Position numbers and translations under genes: made by a program
Notes under the pieces: generated by a model
Databases searched by the model: none
Seen by the model: the letters and a program-made list of their open reading frames with translations, nothing else
Told to the model about the DNA's origin: nothing
Shown here: positions 32,331-42,164 of the stretch, one piece after another
Numbering within the stretch: position 1 is the stretch's first letter
Layout: each line of letters begins with the position of its first letter
NCBI GenBank assembly: GCA_964540535.1
Contig: CAZIMO010000007.1
Location: 56,888-120,887, forward strand
Direction: 5' to 3'
Length of the DNA stretch: 64,000 nucleotides
DNA from: Fimenecus sp964540535
GTDB taxonomy: Bacteria > Bacillota > Clostridia > Oscillospirales > Acutalibacteraceae

Positions 32331-34673
32331 ATGGCGAAAAAATATAAAATTCACGAGCTGGCAAAGGATTTTAACATTTCCAGCAAAATTATTATAGAAA
32401 AGCTTACAGGCAAGTTTGAGGGTGAAAAAAAATCTCAAACTACTCTTGAGGACCGTGAGCTTGATTTCCTTTTTGATACGCTTACAAGCGAACATTCTGT
32501 TAAGAGCTTTGACGATTATTTCAATGCAGCTCCGGCACCTAAAGAAAAGCCCAAGGCAGAGCCTAAAAAAGAGGCAAAAAAAGAGCAAAAGCAGACTGAT
32601 AACAGCAAACAGAATACTCCTGCACAGCAGAAAAACGATAATCAGCCCAAAAAGAAAGAAAAAGCTCAAAACAAGCCTATGCAGGCTCGCACAAAAGGCG
32701 AAATGCGTCACATTGATACAAGAGCAAATTCTTTTGACGCTGAAAAATACAACGAAAAATATGAAAATATTGCTCCTGCAAACGCACACCAAAGCGATAA
32801 TATGGTTAAAAAGCAAAAGCTTAAACAAAAGAGCCAGCAGTATCGCAAGCAGGGTATGAGAAGCGGTAAGAGAGAAACAGAAGCAGAGCGTTTAAAGAGA
32901 ATTGCCGCTGAACGCGCAAAGAAACCCCCTGTGATCACAGTCGGTGACGAAATCACAGTCGGCGAATTGGCGTCAAGACTTAAAATGACAGCTGCTGAAG
33001 TTATCAAAAAGCTTTTCGCGCTCGGTATGATGGCAACCGTAAACGAAGTTATTGACTATGATACCGCTGAAATTGTTGCAACAGAGCTTGGCGCAAAGAT
33101 AAACCGTGAGGTAGTTGTAACTATCGAAGAAAGAATTATTGACGATCACGAAGACGACGAAGCAGACCTTATCACGCGCGACCCCGTTGTTGTTGTTATG
33201 GGCCACGTTGACCACGGTAAAACCTCACTTCTTGATGCAATTAAAAATACAAATGTTACCGCAACAGAGGCCGGCGGTATTACACAGCACATTGGTGCTT
33301 ACAGAGTAAATCTCAACGGTCAGTATATCACATTCCTTGACACTCCCGGTCACGCTGCTTTCACTTCAATGCGTGCCAGAGGCGCTCAGGCTACTGACGT
33401 TGCAATTCTTGTTGTTGCCGCTGATGACGGTATTATGCCACAAACTATTGAGGCTATTAATCACGCAAAAGCCGCAGAGGTTGATATTATTGTTGCAATC
33501 AACAAAATGGATAAACCCGGCGCCACAGTTGACAGAATTATGCAGCAGCTCACAGAACACGGTCTTGTTCCCGAAGAATGGGGCGGAGATGTAATCTGTG
33601 TTCCTGTTTCTGCAAAGACACATATGAATATTGACAAACTTCTTGAAAACGTACTTCTCACCGCTGAAATGCGTGAACTTAAAGCTAACCCCAACAGAGC
33701 GGCAAAGGGTATTGTTATTGAGGCCCGCCTTGATAAGGGTAAAGGTCCTGTTGCAACACTTCTTGTACAGAACGGTACTCTTCACGCAGGTGATATTGTT
33801 GTTGCAGGCACTGCTGTGGGCAGAGTCCGTGTAATGGTTGACGATAAGCACCGCAAGCTTAAAGACGCAGGTCCGTCTGTTCCTGTTGAGATTACAGGTC
33901 TTGACGAAGTTCCCCAGTCTGGCGATGTATTCAATGCGGTTTCTGATGAAAAGCTTGCCCGCGAGCTTGTTGAGCAGAGAAAGCAGGAGAAAAAGGAAGA
34001 GCAGTTTAAACAGTTCCAAAAGGTTACTCTTGACAACCTATTCTCATCAATTAACGCAGGTAAGATTAAGACCCTCAACATTATTGTTAAAGCTGATGTT
34101 CAAGGCTCTGTTGAAGCAGTTAAGCAAAATCTTGAAAAGCTTTCAAACGAAGAGGTTGCAGTTAAGGTTATTCACGGCGGCGTAGGTGCGGTAAGCGAGT
34201 CTGATATTATGCTTGCAAACGCATCAAACGCAATTATCGTTGGGTTCAATGTCCGTCCCGACCCCGTTGCCGCTGAAATAGCAGAGCGTGACGGTGTGGA
34301 TATGAGAATGTACCGCATCATCTATGACTGTATCGAAGAAATTGAAGACGCTATGAAAGGTATGCTTGCGCCTAAATTCCGCGAAGTTATGCTCGGCAGA
34401 ATTGAAGTCCGCAATGTATTCAAGCTTTCATCTGTGGGTATGGTTTCAGGCAGCTATGTTCAGAACGGTAAGGTTACAAGAAATGCACAAATCCGCGTTG
34501 TCCGTGACGGTATTGTTATTGCCGAAGATTCAATTTCTTCACTCAAGAGATTTAAAGACGATGTTAAGGAAGTTGCAAGCGGATATGAATGCGGTATAGG
34601 TCTTAACAAGTTCAACGATGTTAAGGAAGGCGATATTTTTGAAGCCTTCGTTATGGAGGAATATAAAGACTAA
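32331..34673 (+). CDS. infB: Translation initiation factor IF-2
   Basis: 780 residues. N-terminal IF2_N helix (KKYKIHELAKDFNISSKIIIEKL), a Lys/Gln/Glu-rich linker (about 70-175), second IF2_N (VGELASRLKMTAAEVIKKLFALG), G domain with GHVDHGKT, DTPGHAAF and NKMDKP, then domains II-IV. ATG at 32331 has GGAGG eight bases upstream; one two codons earlier is too close. Brings fMet-tRNA to the 30S subunit. Confidence 0.97.
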   Translation: MAKKYKIHELAKDFNISSKIIIEKLTGKFEGEKKSQTTLEDRELDFLFDTLTSEHSVKSFDDYFNAAPAPKEKPKAEPKKEAKKEQKQTDNSKQNTPAQQKNDNQPKKKEKAQNKPMQARTKGEMRHIDTRANSFDAEKYNEKYENIAPANAHQSDNMVKKQKLKQKSQQYRKQGMRSGKRETEAERLKRIAAERAKKPPVITVGDEITVGELASRLKMTAAEVIKKLFALGMMATVNEVIDYDTAEIVATELGAKINREVVVTIEERIIDDHEDDEADLITRDPVVVVMGHVDHGKTSLLDAIKNTNVTATEAGGITQHIGAYRVNLNGQYITFLDTPGHAAFTSMRARGAQATDVAILVVAADDGIMPQTIEAINHAKAAEVDIIVAINKMDKPGATVDRIMQQLTEHGLVPEEWGGDVICVPVSAKTHMNIDKLLENVLLTAEMRELKANPNRAAKGIVIEARLDKGKGPVATLLVQNGTLHAGDIVVAGTAVGRVRVMVDDKHRKLKDAGPSVPVEITGLDEVPQSGDVFNAVSDEKLARELVEQRKQEKKEEQFKQFQKVTLDNLFSSINAGKIKTLNIIVKADVQGSVEAVKQNLEKLSNEEVAVKVIHGGVGAVSESDIMLANASNAIIVGFNVRPDPVAAEIAERDGVDMRMYRIIYDCIEEIEDAMKGMLAPKFREVMLGRIEVRNVFKLSSVGMVSGSYVQNGKVTRNAQIRVVRDGIVIAEDSISSLKRFKDDVKEVASGYECGIGLNKFNDVKEGDIFEAFVMEEYKD

Positions 34674-35038
34674 TGGCAGGATACAGAACAGGCAGAGTTT
34701 CAGAAGATATTAAGCGTGAAATTGTTGCTCTTATCCGTGAATTAAAAGACCCGAGAGTAAGAGATAAAATTCTTACTGTTGTGCGTGTTGAGGTAAGCTC
34801 TGATTTATCTTATGCAAAAGTTTATGTCAGCTCAATGAACGGCATTGACGATGCAAAAGAAGCTGTTAAGGGACTTATCTCTGCAACAGGTCTTATACGC
34901 AGAGAGGTGGGCAATAAGCTTCATCTTCGCAAAACTCCCGAATTAAAATTTATTGCTGATGATTCAGTTGAGCACGGTATGGAAATCTTCAAAAAGATTG
35001 AAAATACCGTAATCACTGACGAAGAGGATATGGAATGA
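34673..35038 (+). CDS. rbfA: Ribosome-binding factor A
   Basis: 121 residues, KH-like fold: RTGRVSEDIKREIVALIRELKDPRV, VTVVRVEVSSDLSYAKVYVS and RREVGNKLHLRKTPELKFIADDSVEHGMEI. Helps 16S rRNA 5'-end maturation. ATG shares a base with the infB stop and overlaps nrnA by four. Confidence 0.95.
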   Translation: MAGYRTGRVSEDIKREIVALIRELKDPRVRDKILTVVRVEVSSDLSYAKVYVSSMNGIDDAKEAVKGLISATGLIRREVGNKLHLRKTPELKFIADDSVEHGMEIFKKIENTVITDEEDME

Positions 35039-35985
35039 AAAAAATAGATGTAAAAGAGTGTTCGGCTCTTTTGAAAGAATTTGACAATTATCTTATTCTT
35101 ACACATCGTAACCCTGACGGCGACACTCTCGGCAGTGCATTTTCGCTTAAACGGGCGCTCGCCGTTATGGGAAAGAAATCAACAGTACGCTGCATTGACG
35201 AAATCCACCCAAAATTTTCATATTTATGGGCAGGCATTGACAATTCAGATATTGAATTTGACAAAATAATTGCAGTTGATGTTGCCGATAAAAAGCTTTT
35301 GGGTGAAGATTTTGAAAAGCTTTACGGCGATAAGGTATGGCTTTGCATTGATCACCATATGTCCAACCGCGAATATGCAGAAAATCTTCTGTTAGAGGAA
35401 AAACCCGCGGCGGCAGTTGTGATTTATGAGGTTATCTGCGAGTTAGGGGTAGATATTACGCCCGAAATCGCCGACTGCATTTATACAGGTCTTGCAACCG
35501 ACACAGGATGTTTTATGTTTTCAAACACTACGCCCACAGCTCACAAAATTGCGGCAGAGATGATGGAAAAGGGCGCTGATTACACAACTATCAACCGCCT
35601 TATGTTTGAAACAAAAACGCTTTCATATTTAAAGCTTGAGCAGATGGCTGTGGCTTCAATTGAGTCATATTTTGACGGCAAGTGTGCGGTAATGACAATC
35701 ACACAGAACATGTTTAAAGAAAGCGGTTCCAATTCATCGGAATGTGACGGAATCGCAGGTATTCCCCGCAAAATTGAGGGTGTGCTTGTAGGTGTTACAA
35801 TCCGTGAACGCCACGACGGTACATATAAAGTATCGCTTCGCACGGTTGAGCCTATTGACGCGTCGAAAATCTGCGCGAAGCTTGGCGGCGGCGGTCACAA
35901 CCGTGCGGCAGGCTGTGAATTTGACTGCTCTTTGAAAGAAGCAAAACAAACCTTACTTAAATATATAGAGGCGGAGCTTAAATGA
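35035..35985 (+). CDS. nrnA: DHH-family oligoribonuclease/PAP phosphatase (NrnA-like)
   Basis: 316 residues. DHH domain with LTHRNPDGDTLGSAF, VDVADKK and CIDHHMSNREYAE; C-terminal DHHA1 with LGGGGHNRAAGCEFD. Degrades nano-RNAs and dephosphorylates pAp. Position between rbfA and truB is conserved in Firmicutes; overlaps truB by four bases. Confidence 0.92.
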   Translation: MKKIDVKECSALLKEFDNYLILTHRNPDGDTLGSAFSLKRALAVMGKKSTVRCIDEIHPKFSYLWAGIDNSDIEFDKIIAVDVADKKLLGEDFEKLYGDKVWLCIDHHMSNREYAENLLLEEKPAAAVVIYEVICELGVDITPEIADCIYTGLATDTGCFMFSNTTPTAHKIAAEMMEKGADYTTINRLMFETKTLSYLKLEQMAVASIESYFDGKCAVMTITQNMFKESGSNSSECDGIAGIPRKIEGVLVGVTIRERHDGTYKVSLRTVEPIDASKICAKLGGGGHNRAAGCEFDCSLKEAKQTLLKYIEAELK

Positions 35986-36872
35986 CAGGCATAATTTGTC
36001 TTGATAAACCTCGTGATATGTCATCTTTTATGGCAGTTAGGCGTGCATCGCGAATACTCGGTATAAAAAAAGCAGGGCATACAGGAACTCTCGACCCTAT
36101 GGCTACGGGAGTGCTTGTAATAATGCTCGGTCACTGCACACGGTTTATTGAATTGCTGCCCGAACACAGAAAAAGCTATACTGCAAGGGTCAAATTGGGT
36201 GTTACAACCGATACGCTTGACATTACAGGCAAGGTTTTATCAGTAAGCAATGTTAATGTGACCCTTGAACAGCTTCAGTCTGCCTGCGAACAGTTCAAAG
36301 GCGAAATTCTGCAAACGCCCCCAATGTATTCGGCATTGAAAAAAGACGGCGAACGGCTTTATGATTTAGCGCGTAAGGGTATTGAAATTGAGCGTGAGCA
36401 ACGCCGAATCAACATTGAAATGCTTGAAATCTATGATTTTAACGGCACTGAATTTTCAATGGATGTAACCTGTTCGGCAGGCACATACATCCGTTCCCTT
36501 TGCGATGACATAGGCAAAGTTCTGGGCTGCGGCGCGGTTATGACGGAGCTTCGACGCACAGAAGCAAACGGCTTTTCAATTGAAAATTCCGTAACTTTGG
36601 AAGAGCTTGAACGGCTCGCAAATGAGAGTAGGGCTGAAACAGTAATCACATCAATTGAAAAAGCGCTTATTAGCTATCCCGAAATCACCGTAACAAAACC
36701 GCAGGCAAACCGTTTTCATAACGGCGGTGCATTAAACTGTGAAAGACTGCGCGGTAATTATTCAGCAGGAATTTACCGTGTTTATTCCCCTGAACGTGTC
36801 CTTTTGGGGCTTGGCGAAATAACAGCTGAAAAAAGTGAGCTTGAAGTCAGGAGGGTGCTTGTAAATGAATAA
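35982..36872 (+). CDS. truB: tRNA pseudouridine-55 synthase
   Basis: 296 residues. Catalytic Asp in GHTGTLDPMATGVLVIMLG, KSYTARVKLGVTTDTLDITG, QTPPMYSALKKDGERLYDLARKG and AGTYIRSLCDDIG. A short C-terminal PUA-like part follows. Overlaps ribF by eight bases. Confidence 0.95.
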   Translation: MTGIICLDKPRDMSSFMAVRRASRILGIKKAGHTGTLDPMATGVLVIMLGHCTRFIELLPEHRKSYTARVKLGVTTDTLDITGKVLSVSNVNVTLEQLQSACEQFKGEILQTPPMYSALKKDGERLYDLARKGIEIEREQRRINIEMLEIYDFNGTEFSMDVTCSAGTYIRSLCDDIGKVLGCGAVMTELRRTEANGFSIENSVTLEELERLANESRAETVITSIEKALISYPEITVTKPQANRFHNGGALNCERLRGNYSAGIYRVYSPERVLLGLGEITAEKSELEVRRVLVNE

Positions 36873-37752
36873 ACTCGCATTAGCGCTCGGCACCTTTGAC
36901 GGACTTCACAAGGGTCACACGCAGGTGCTTAAAACAACAAAAGAATTTGCATTGCAAGGATTTGTTCCTGCGGCTTTGATGTTTGACTGCCACCCTTTAA
37001 AAGCAGTTAAGGGTATTTCGCCCTCACTGCTTATTACCCAGGAAAACAAGGAGAAGCTTATAAAAGAAATGGGGATTTTACCGGTACCCGTAAGCTTTGA
37101 TGAAATCCGTCAGTTTTTGCCCGAAGAATTCGTATCAGAAATTCTCATAAAAAAACTCAATGCAGGAGCTGTTGTAAGCGGAGAAAATTTCCACTTTGGC
37201 AAATCCGGCGCAGGCAACAGCGAAGCGCTTGCAAAATTATGCGAAAAATATGATATAATTTATAAGCAAGCTGAAAATGTTTATTACGAAAACGAGCTTG
37301 TAAGCTCAACAAAAATTCGCAAGGCGCTTGAAAACGGCGAGATTGAGCGTGCAAATGAAATGCTCGGCAGAAATTTCACATACGATTTTCTTGTGGTTGA
37401 GGGTAATAAAATCGGCAAAAAGTATTTGGGCTTTCCCACAATAAATCAGCATTTTCCCGAAGATTTTGTTGAGCTTTGCCACGGTGTTTATGCTTCGACA
37501 GCAGTTGTTGACGGCAAAATTTATCCGTCAGTCACAAATTTCGGGTGCCACCCCACAATCGGCGGTGACAAAGTGCTTTCTGAAACCTGTATTCTCGGCT
37601 TTGACGGTAATCTTTATAACCGCAGAATAAAGATTGAACTTCTTAAATTTTTAAGAGGCGAAAAGAAATTTAACTCCAAAGAAGAATTAAAAGAACAGAT
37701 TGACAAAGATAGTAAATCAGCTATCGCAGTGTTCGATAGTAAAAATAAATAA
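36865..37752 (+). CDS. ribF: Bifunctional riboflavin kinase/FMN adenylyltransferase
   Basis: 295 residues: nucleotidyl-transferase N-domain (LALGTFDGLHKGHTQVL, FHFGKSGAGN, SSTKIRKALENGEI) and riboflavin kinase C-domain (GKKYLGFPTINQHF, VYASTAVVDGKIYPSVTNFGCHPTIGG). Makes FMN and FAD, matching the flavodiiron protein's needs. Last gene of the translation operon. Confidence 0.95.
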   Translation: MNKLALALGTFDGLHKGHTQVLKTTKEFALQGFVPAALMFDCHPLKAVKGISPSLLITQENKEKLIKEMGILPVPVSFDEIRQFLPEEFVSEILIKKLNAGAVVSGENFHFGKSGAGNSEALAKLCEKYDIIYKQAENVYYENELVSSTKIRKALENGEIERANEMLGRNFTYDFLVVEGNKIGKKYLGFPTINQHFPEDFVELCHGVYASTAVVDGKIYPSVTNFGCHPTIGGDKVLSETCILGFDGNLYNRRIKIELLKFLRGEKKFNSKEELKEQIDKDSKSAIAVFDSKNK

Positions 37753-37773
37753 AATCAGAAAGGGATAATTTTT

Positions 37774-38982
37774 ATGACAAAAATCTACAAGGTCTATTGC
37801 CGAATATTCCAAAAGGTAATGTTCATTACCGAATGCTTCTTGCCTTGGGGCGAGCCTTTTATGCTCACAGGACCCGGAAGCATCCGCAAGCTCCCCAATC
37901 TTATTAAAGAAAAGGGAATTTCAAAGGTGCTTATCGTAACAGATAAGGGTCTTACCTCTCTCGGACTTCTCAACAGTCTTTATGAAGAGCTTGAAAAGGC
38001 AGGCGTTGAGTATTCTGTTTATGACGGCACACAGCCCAACCCCACCATTGAGAACATTGAAGAAGCAAAGGATATGTACATTAAAAACGGCTGTCAGGGC
38101 ATTATCGCATTCGGCGGCGGTTCACCAATGGACTGCGCAAAAATTGCAGCGGCAAGAGTTGTTAAGCCAAAACAGCCCGTTGAAAAAATGCGAGGACTTA
38201 TGAAAATTCTCCGTCCCCTTCCTCCTTTCTTTGCCGTTCCCACAACAGCAGGCACAGGTTCGGAATGTACTCTTGCGGCAGTTGTTTCAAACTCAAAAAC
38301 ACATGAGAAAAATGCCTGCAACGACCCATTTCTCCGCCCTCGTTATGCAGTGTTTGACCCCGAACTTACAGTTGGACTTCCCCCTCACATAACTTCGACC
38401 ACAGGTATGGACGCTCTTACTCACGCAGTTGAAGCTTATATCGGCAAGAGTAATGTAAAATCCACCTCAAACTATGCCGAAAAAGCAACAAAAATGATTT
38501 TTGATAATCTTGAAACAGCATATGCAGACGGCAAAAACATTGAAGCCAGAAATCAAATGCTTTTAGCTTCATTCTATGCAGGTATGGCATTTACCCGTGC
38601 TTATGTAGGCTATGTTCACGCAATCGCTCACAACCTCGGCGGTCAGTACGGAATCCCTCACGGTCTTGCAAATGCAATAATTCTCCCCGTAGTACTTGAA
38701 AGCTACGGCAGCGCGATTTATGAATCGCTTGCACGCCTTGCCGATATTGTTGGCATTAAGGGCGACACAAATGAAGCAAAGGCAAAGGCATTTATCGCTG
38801 AAATTTATGCGATGAATGAGAGAATGGGTATTCCGAAAGGCTTCACGCAAATTAAAGAAGAGGATATTCCGATTATCGTTGAACGCGCTCTTAAAGAGGG
38901 CAATCCCCTTTATCCCGTTCCCGTAATCTACGGCGAAGAAGAAATGACAGCAATCGTTAAATCACTTATGATTACTGAATAA
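37774..38982 (+). CDS. Iron-containing alcohol dehydrogenase
   Basis: 402 residues of the group III metal-dependent alcohol dehydrogenase family. NAD-binding GGGSPMDCAK; metal ligands in FDPELTVGLPP-GMDALTHAVEAYI and HAIAHNLGGQYGIPHGLANAI. Probably reduces an aldehyde or oxidises butanol/1,2-diol-type substrates; precise substrate unclear. Twenty-one bases after ribF with its own AAAGGGAT site, so may be co-transcribed. Confidence 0.88.
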   Translation: MTKIYKVYCRIFQKVMFITECFLPWGEPFMLTGPGSIRKLPNLIKEKGISKVLIVTDKGLTSLGLLNSLYEELEKAGVEYSVYDGTQPNPTIENIEEAKDMYIKNGCQGIIAFGGGSPMDCAKIAAARVVKPKQPVEKMRGLMKILRPLPPFFAVPTTAGTGSECTLAAVVSNSKTHEKNACNDPFLRPRYAVFDPELTVGLPPHITSTTGMDALTHAVEAYIGKSNVKSTSNYAEKATKMIFDNLETAYADGKNIEARNQMLLASFYAGMAFTRAYVGYVHAIAHNLGGQYGIPHGLANAIILPVVLESYGSAIYESLARLADIVGIKGDTNEAKAKAFIAEIYAMNERMGIPKGFTQIKEEDIPIIVERALKEGNPLYPVPVIYGEEEMTAIVKSLMITE

Positions 38983-38998
38983 TTGTTTAAAACAGGCA

Positions 38999-39036
38999 AA
39001 AAAGGAACTCTCGGTTGAGAGTTCCTTTTTTATTGG
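38999..39036 (+). terminator. Terminator after the alcohol dehydrogenase
   Basis: GGAACTCTC pairs with GAGAGTTCC, followed by TTTTTT. Confidence 0.85.
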
Positions 39037-39184
39037 ATACGGCGGGAATAAGATATACTCGCCTGTCGGATCAGACATCGCTTTTGCTCATTTCATTTGC
39101 AGAAGAGTTTGCCGGACACCTGCGCCCCCGCCCTATATAAATACCGCGAGCCGATAGACACACGGTATTGCGGAGGATAAACAA

Positions 39185-39241
39185 ATGTTGAAATTGAATT
39201 ATTTTTTCGCAAGACAATGTGACAGAGGCGAAGCTGTATAA
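39185..39241 (+). CDS. 18-residue micro-ORF of the tandem repeat unit
   Basis: ATG at 39185 with GGAGG eight bases upstream encodes MLKLNYFFARQCDRGEAV and stops at 39241. The same frame starts again at 39289 and its end is seen right of the gap (FARQCGRGEAV). A 13-residue relative, MFIQIYSFARQCC, is at 7043-7084. Translation is unproven. Confidence 0.35.
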   Translation: MLKLNYFFARQCDRGEAV

Positions 39242-39311
39242 AAATACCGCGTGCCAGATAGACACACGGTATTGCGGAGGATAAACAAATGTTGAAATTG
39301 AATTATTTTTT

Positions 39312-39411
39312 NNNNNNNNNNNNNNNNNNNNNNNNNNNNNNNNNNNNNNNNNNNNNNNNNNNNNNNNNNNNNNNNNNNNNNNNNNNNNNNNNNNNNNNNN
39401 NNNNNNNNNNN
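39312..39411. other. Assembly gap of 100 N
   Basis: Exactly 100 unknown bases, a conventional scaffold placeholder. The sequences on both sides join to a repeat unit, so the break is caused by the tandem repeat. Real length is unknown. Confidence 0.98.
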
Positions 39412-39494
39412 CGCAAGACAATGTGGCAGAGGCGAAGCTGTATAAAAATACCGCGAGCCGATAGACACGCGGTATTGCGGAAAAATAATCAATT

Positions 39495-42125
39495 TTATTT
39501 GTTAATGATTTTTGAGATACTCTCTTCCAGCATCTTAAGCTTGTCGGTATATTTTGCAAGGTTCTCACGCTGTGCGTTTACAACTGCCTCGGGAGCTTTT
39601 GCTACAAAGTTCGCATTGTTAAGCTTTGACGAAACAAAGTCGATTTCTTTAAGCACTGCTTTTTTCTCTTTTTCAAGTCTTTCAAGTTCAGCCTTAAAGT
39701 CAACAAGCTCATCCATAGGAATAAACAGCTTTGCGTCTTCAGTGATAATCGCAACTGCGCCGTCGCTTTCAAACCCATTAACGATTTCGACCTCACTTGC
39801 AGAAGCAAGTCTTACAAAGAAGTTTGCGCCCTCTTTGAAAGTATTCTCATAAACAGTTTCAATGAAGATCTTTGCTTTCTTTGAAGGCGGAACATTCATT
39901 TCTGCACGGCGGTTACGAACAGCCTTGATTGCGGTCATAACTCTTTCCATTTCGGTTTCATCCTTTGCGAATGAAAGCTCTTCGCTGTAAACAGGCCATT
40001 CAGAAATCATAATTGATTCGCCTGCGCGAGGAAGCGTCTGCCAAATTTCTTCAGTGATGAAAGGCATAAACGGATGCAAAAGTTTGAGAGTATTTGACAT
40101 TACATAAACAAGGACCGCTTTAACTGTTGATTTTGCAGTTTCGTCGTCTCCGTTAAGGCGGATTTTTGCGATTTCAATATACCAATCGCAGAATACATCC
40201 CAAATGAAATCATAGAGCTTCTGTACAGCAAGACCAAGCTCGAATTTTTCAAGCGACTCTGTAACCTCTTTTACAAGGTCGTTATACTTGCTCAAAATCC
40301 ACTTATCCTCAATAGCAAGCTTTTCGGGAACATAAGGCGCGCTCTCATTTTCTCCAAGGTTCATAAGAATAAAGCGTGCCGCATTCCAAATCTTATTGGC
40401 GAAGTTACGGCTTGCCTCAACTCTTTCATCAGAGAAACGCATATCGTTTCCGGGGCTGTTGCCTGTTGCAAGAGTAAATCTCAAAGCGTCAGCGCCGTAT
40501 TTATCAATAATTTCAAGTGGATCAATACCGTTACCGAGAGATTTTGACATCTTTCTGCCCTGTGAGTCACGAACAAGACCGTGGATAAGAACCGTATCAA
40601 ATGGCACTTGACCTGTCTGTTCAATTCCCGAAAACATCATTCTCATAACCCAGAACGGAATAATATCATAGCCTGTTACAAGGGTATTTGTAGGATAATA
40701 ATGCTTCAAATCTTCAGTATTATCGGGCCAGCCGAGAGTTGAGAAGGGCCAAAGCGCCGATGAGAACCAAGTATCAAGCGTATCCGAATCTTGATTAAGG
40801 TGTGTACTTCCGCACTTACAGCATTTTTCGGGTGCTGTTCTTGAAACTGTAATTTCGCCGCAATCTGCACAATACCACGCAGGAATTCTGTGTCCCCACC
40901 AAAGCTGACGTGAAATACACCAATCACGTATATTCTCAAGCCAATGGAAATAAACCTTTTCAAAACGCTGAGGAATAAACTTTGTCTTTTCTTCTTTAAC
41001 TGCGTCAATTGCAGGGCCTGCAAGAGGCTTCATTTTTACGAACCACTGCTTTGAAACACGGGGTTCAACTGTTGTGCCGCAACGGTAGCAAGTGCCTACA
41101 TTATGGCTGTAATCTTCAATCTTAACGAGTGCACCCTCTGCTTCAAGGTCTTTAACGATTGCCTTACGTGCCTCATATCTGTCCATACCTGCATATTTGG
41201 GATAATCGTCAGTAATTTTTGCGTCCTCTGTCATACAGTTGATAATGGGAAGGTTATGACGAAGACCTACTTCAAAGTCATTCGGGTCATGCGCAGGAGT
41301 GATTTTAACAACACCTGTACCGAAATCTACCTCAACATAATCGTCGGCAACGATTGGAATTTCACGGTGAACAATGGGCAAAATAAGAGTTTTGCCTACT
41401 AAATCCTTATATCTTTCATCGCTTGGATTAACCGCCACCGCACTGTCGCCCAAAAGAGTTTCGGGTCGGGTTGTTGCAAGCTCAAGATAACCGCTGCCGT
41501 CTGCAAGAGGATAGCGAATATGCCAAAAATGTCCTGCCTGCTCTTCATATTCAACTTCAGCGTCTGAAATTGATGTAAGACAATGCGGACACCAGTTTAT
41601 AATTCTTTCGCCTCGGTAAATCAAGCCTTTTTCATAAAGACGGCAGAAAACCTCATTAACGGCCTTATTACAGCCCTCATCCAGAGTAAAGCGTTCTCTG
41701 TCCCAATCGCAGGAAGAACCCATTTTCTTTAACTGCTCAATAATTCTTCCGCCGTACTGCTTTTTCCAAGCCCAAGCACGCTCCAAAAAGCCCTCACGGC
41801 CTAAATCCTCTTTGGTAATTCCCTCTTTTTTCATTGCTTCAACGATTTTTGCCTCCGTAGCAATTGAAGCGTGGTCAGTACCGGGAAGCCAAAGGGTGTC
41901 ATACCCTGCCATTCTGTGATAACGGATTAAAATATCCTGCAAGGTATTATCAAGAGCATGACCCATATGAAGCTGACCGGTGATATTCGGGGGCGGAATT
42001 ACAATTGTATAAGTTTTCTTACCCTCTTCACGCTTTGCGTGAAAATACTTGTTGTCGAGCCAGGATTTATAAATTCTGTCTTCAACATTTTTAGGATTAT
42101 ACTGTTTTTCAAGTTCCTTAGACAT
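39495..42125 (-). CDS. valS: Valyl-tRNA synthetase
   Basis: 876 residues. HIGH-type motif PPPNITGQLHMGHALDNT, editing domain (about 190-330), zinc-like CYRCGTTVEPRVSKQW and CADCGEITVS...CCKCGS knuckles, KMSKS loop in DSQGRKMSKSLGNGIDPL, anticodon-binding domain and a C-terminal coiled coil (DFKAELERLEKEKKAVLKEI). AAGGAG six bases before the ATG. Controlled by an upstream T-box leader. Confidence 0.97.
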   Translation of the reverse strand: MSKELEKQYNPKNVEDRIYKSWLDNKYFHAKREEGKKTYTIVIPPPNITGQLHMGHALDNTLQDILIRYHRMAGYDTLWLPGTDHASIATEAKIVEAMKKEGITKEDLGREGFLERAWAWKKQYGGRIIEQLKKMGSSCDWDRERFTLDEGCNKAVNEVFCRLYEKGLIYRGERIINWCPHCLTSISDAEVEYEEQAGHFWHIRYPLADGSGYLELATTRPETLLGDSAVAVNPSDERYKDLVGKTLILPIVHREIPIVADDYVEVDFGTGVVKITPAHDPNDFEVGLRHNLPIINCMTEDAKITDDYPKYAGMDRYEARKAIVKDLEAEGALVKIEDYSHNVGTCYRCGTTVEPRVSKQWFVKMKPLAGPAIDAVKEEKTKFIPQRFEKVYFHWLENIRDWCISRQLWWGHRIPAWYCADCGEITVSRTAPEKCCKCGSTHLNQDSDTLDTWFSSALWPFSTLGWPDNTEDLKHYYPTNTLVTGYDIIPFWVMRMMFSGIEQTGQVPFDTVLIHGLVRDSQGRKMSKSLGNGIDPLEIIDKYGADALRFTLATGNSPGNDMRFSDERVEASRNFANKIWNAARFILMNLGENESAPYVPEKLAIEDKWILSKYNDLVKEVTESLEKFELGLAVQKLYDFIWDVFCDWYIEIAKIRLNGDDETAKSTVKAVLVYVMSNTLKLLHPFMPFITEEIWQTLPRAGESIMISEWPVYSEELSFAKDETEMERVMTAIKAVRNRRAEMNVPPSKKAKIFIETVYENTFKEGANFFVRLASASEVEIVNGFESDGAVAIITEDAKLFIPMDELVDFKAELERLEKEKKAVLKEIDFVSSKLNNANFVAKAPEAVVNAQRENLAKYTDKLKMLEESISKIINK

Positions 42126-42164
42126 ATATATTCTCCTTAAATTATTATTACTTTTTTATGGTAT

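Larger units (their letters stand above)
39121..39490 (+). repeat. Tandem repeat, ~103-bp unit, interrupted by assembly gap
   Basis: The stem-loop AATACCG...CGGTATT with trailing TTGCGG recurs at 39140, 39243 and 39447, i.e. at 103 and then 204 bases. Between stems is GGAGGATAAACAA-ATG and an 18-codon frame. The last copy has a longer perfect stem (AATACCGCG/CGCGGTATT). At least three and possibly more units exist; the N gap hides the true number. It lies between convergent alcohol dehydrogenase and valS genes. Confidence 0.85.

Noticed and set aside
39121..39490. Tandem repeat as a CRISPR array
   Set aside because: Units are contiguous, about 103 bp and nearly identical throughout; there are no unique spacers and no cas genes nearby.
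39071..39568. Minus-strand open frames reading through the tandem repeat and N gap
   Set aside because: They include unknown bases and repeat-derived sequence only; no ribosome site and no protein-like conservation beyond the repeat.
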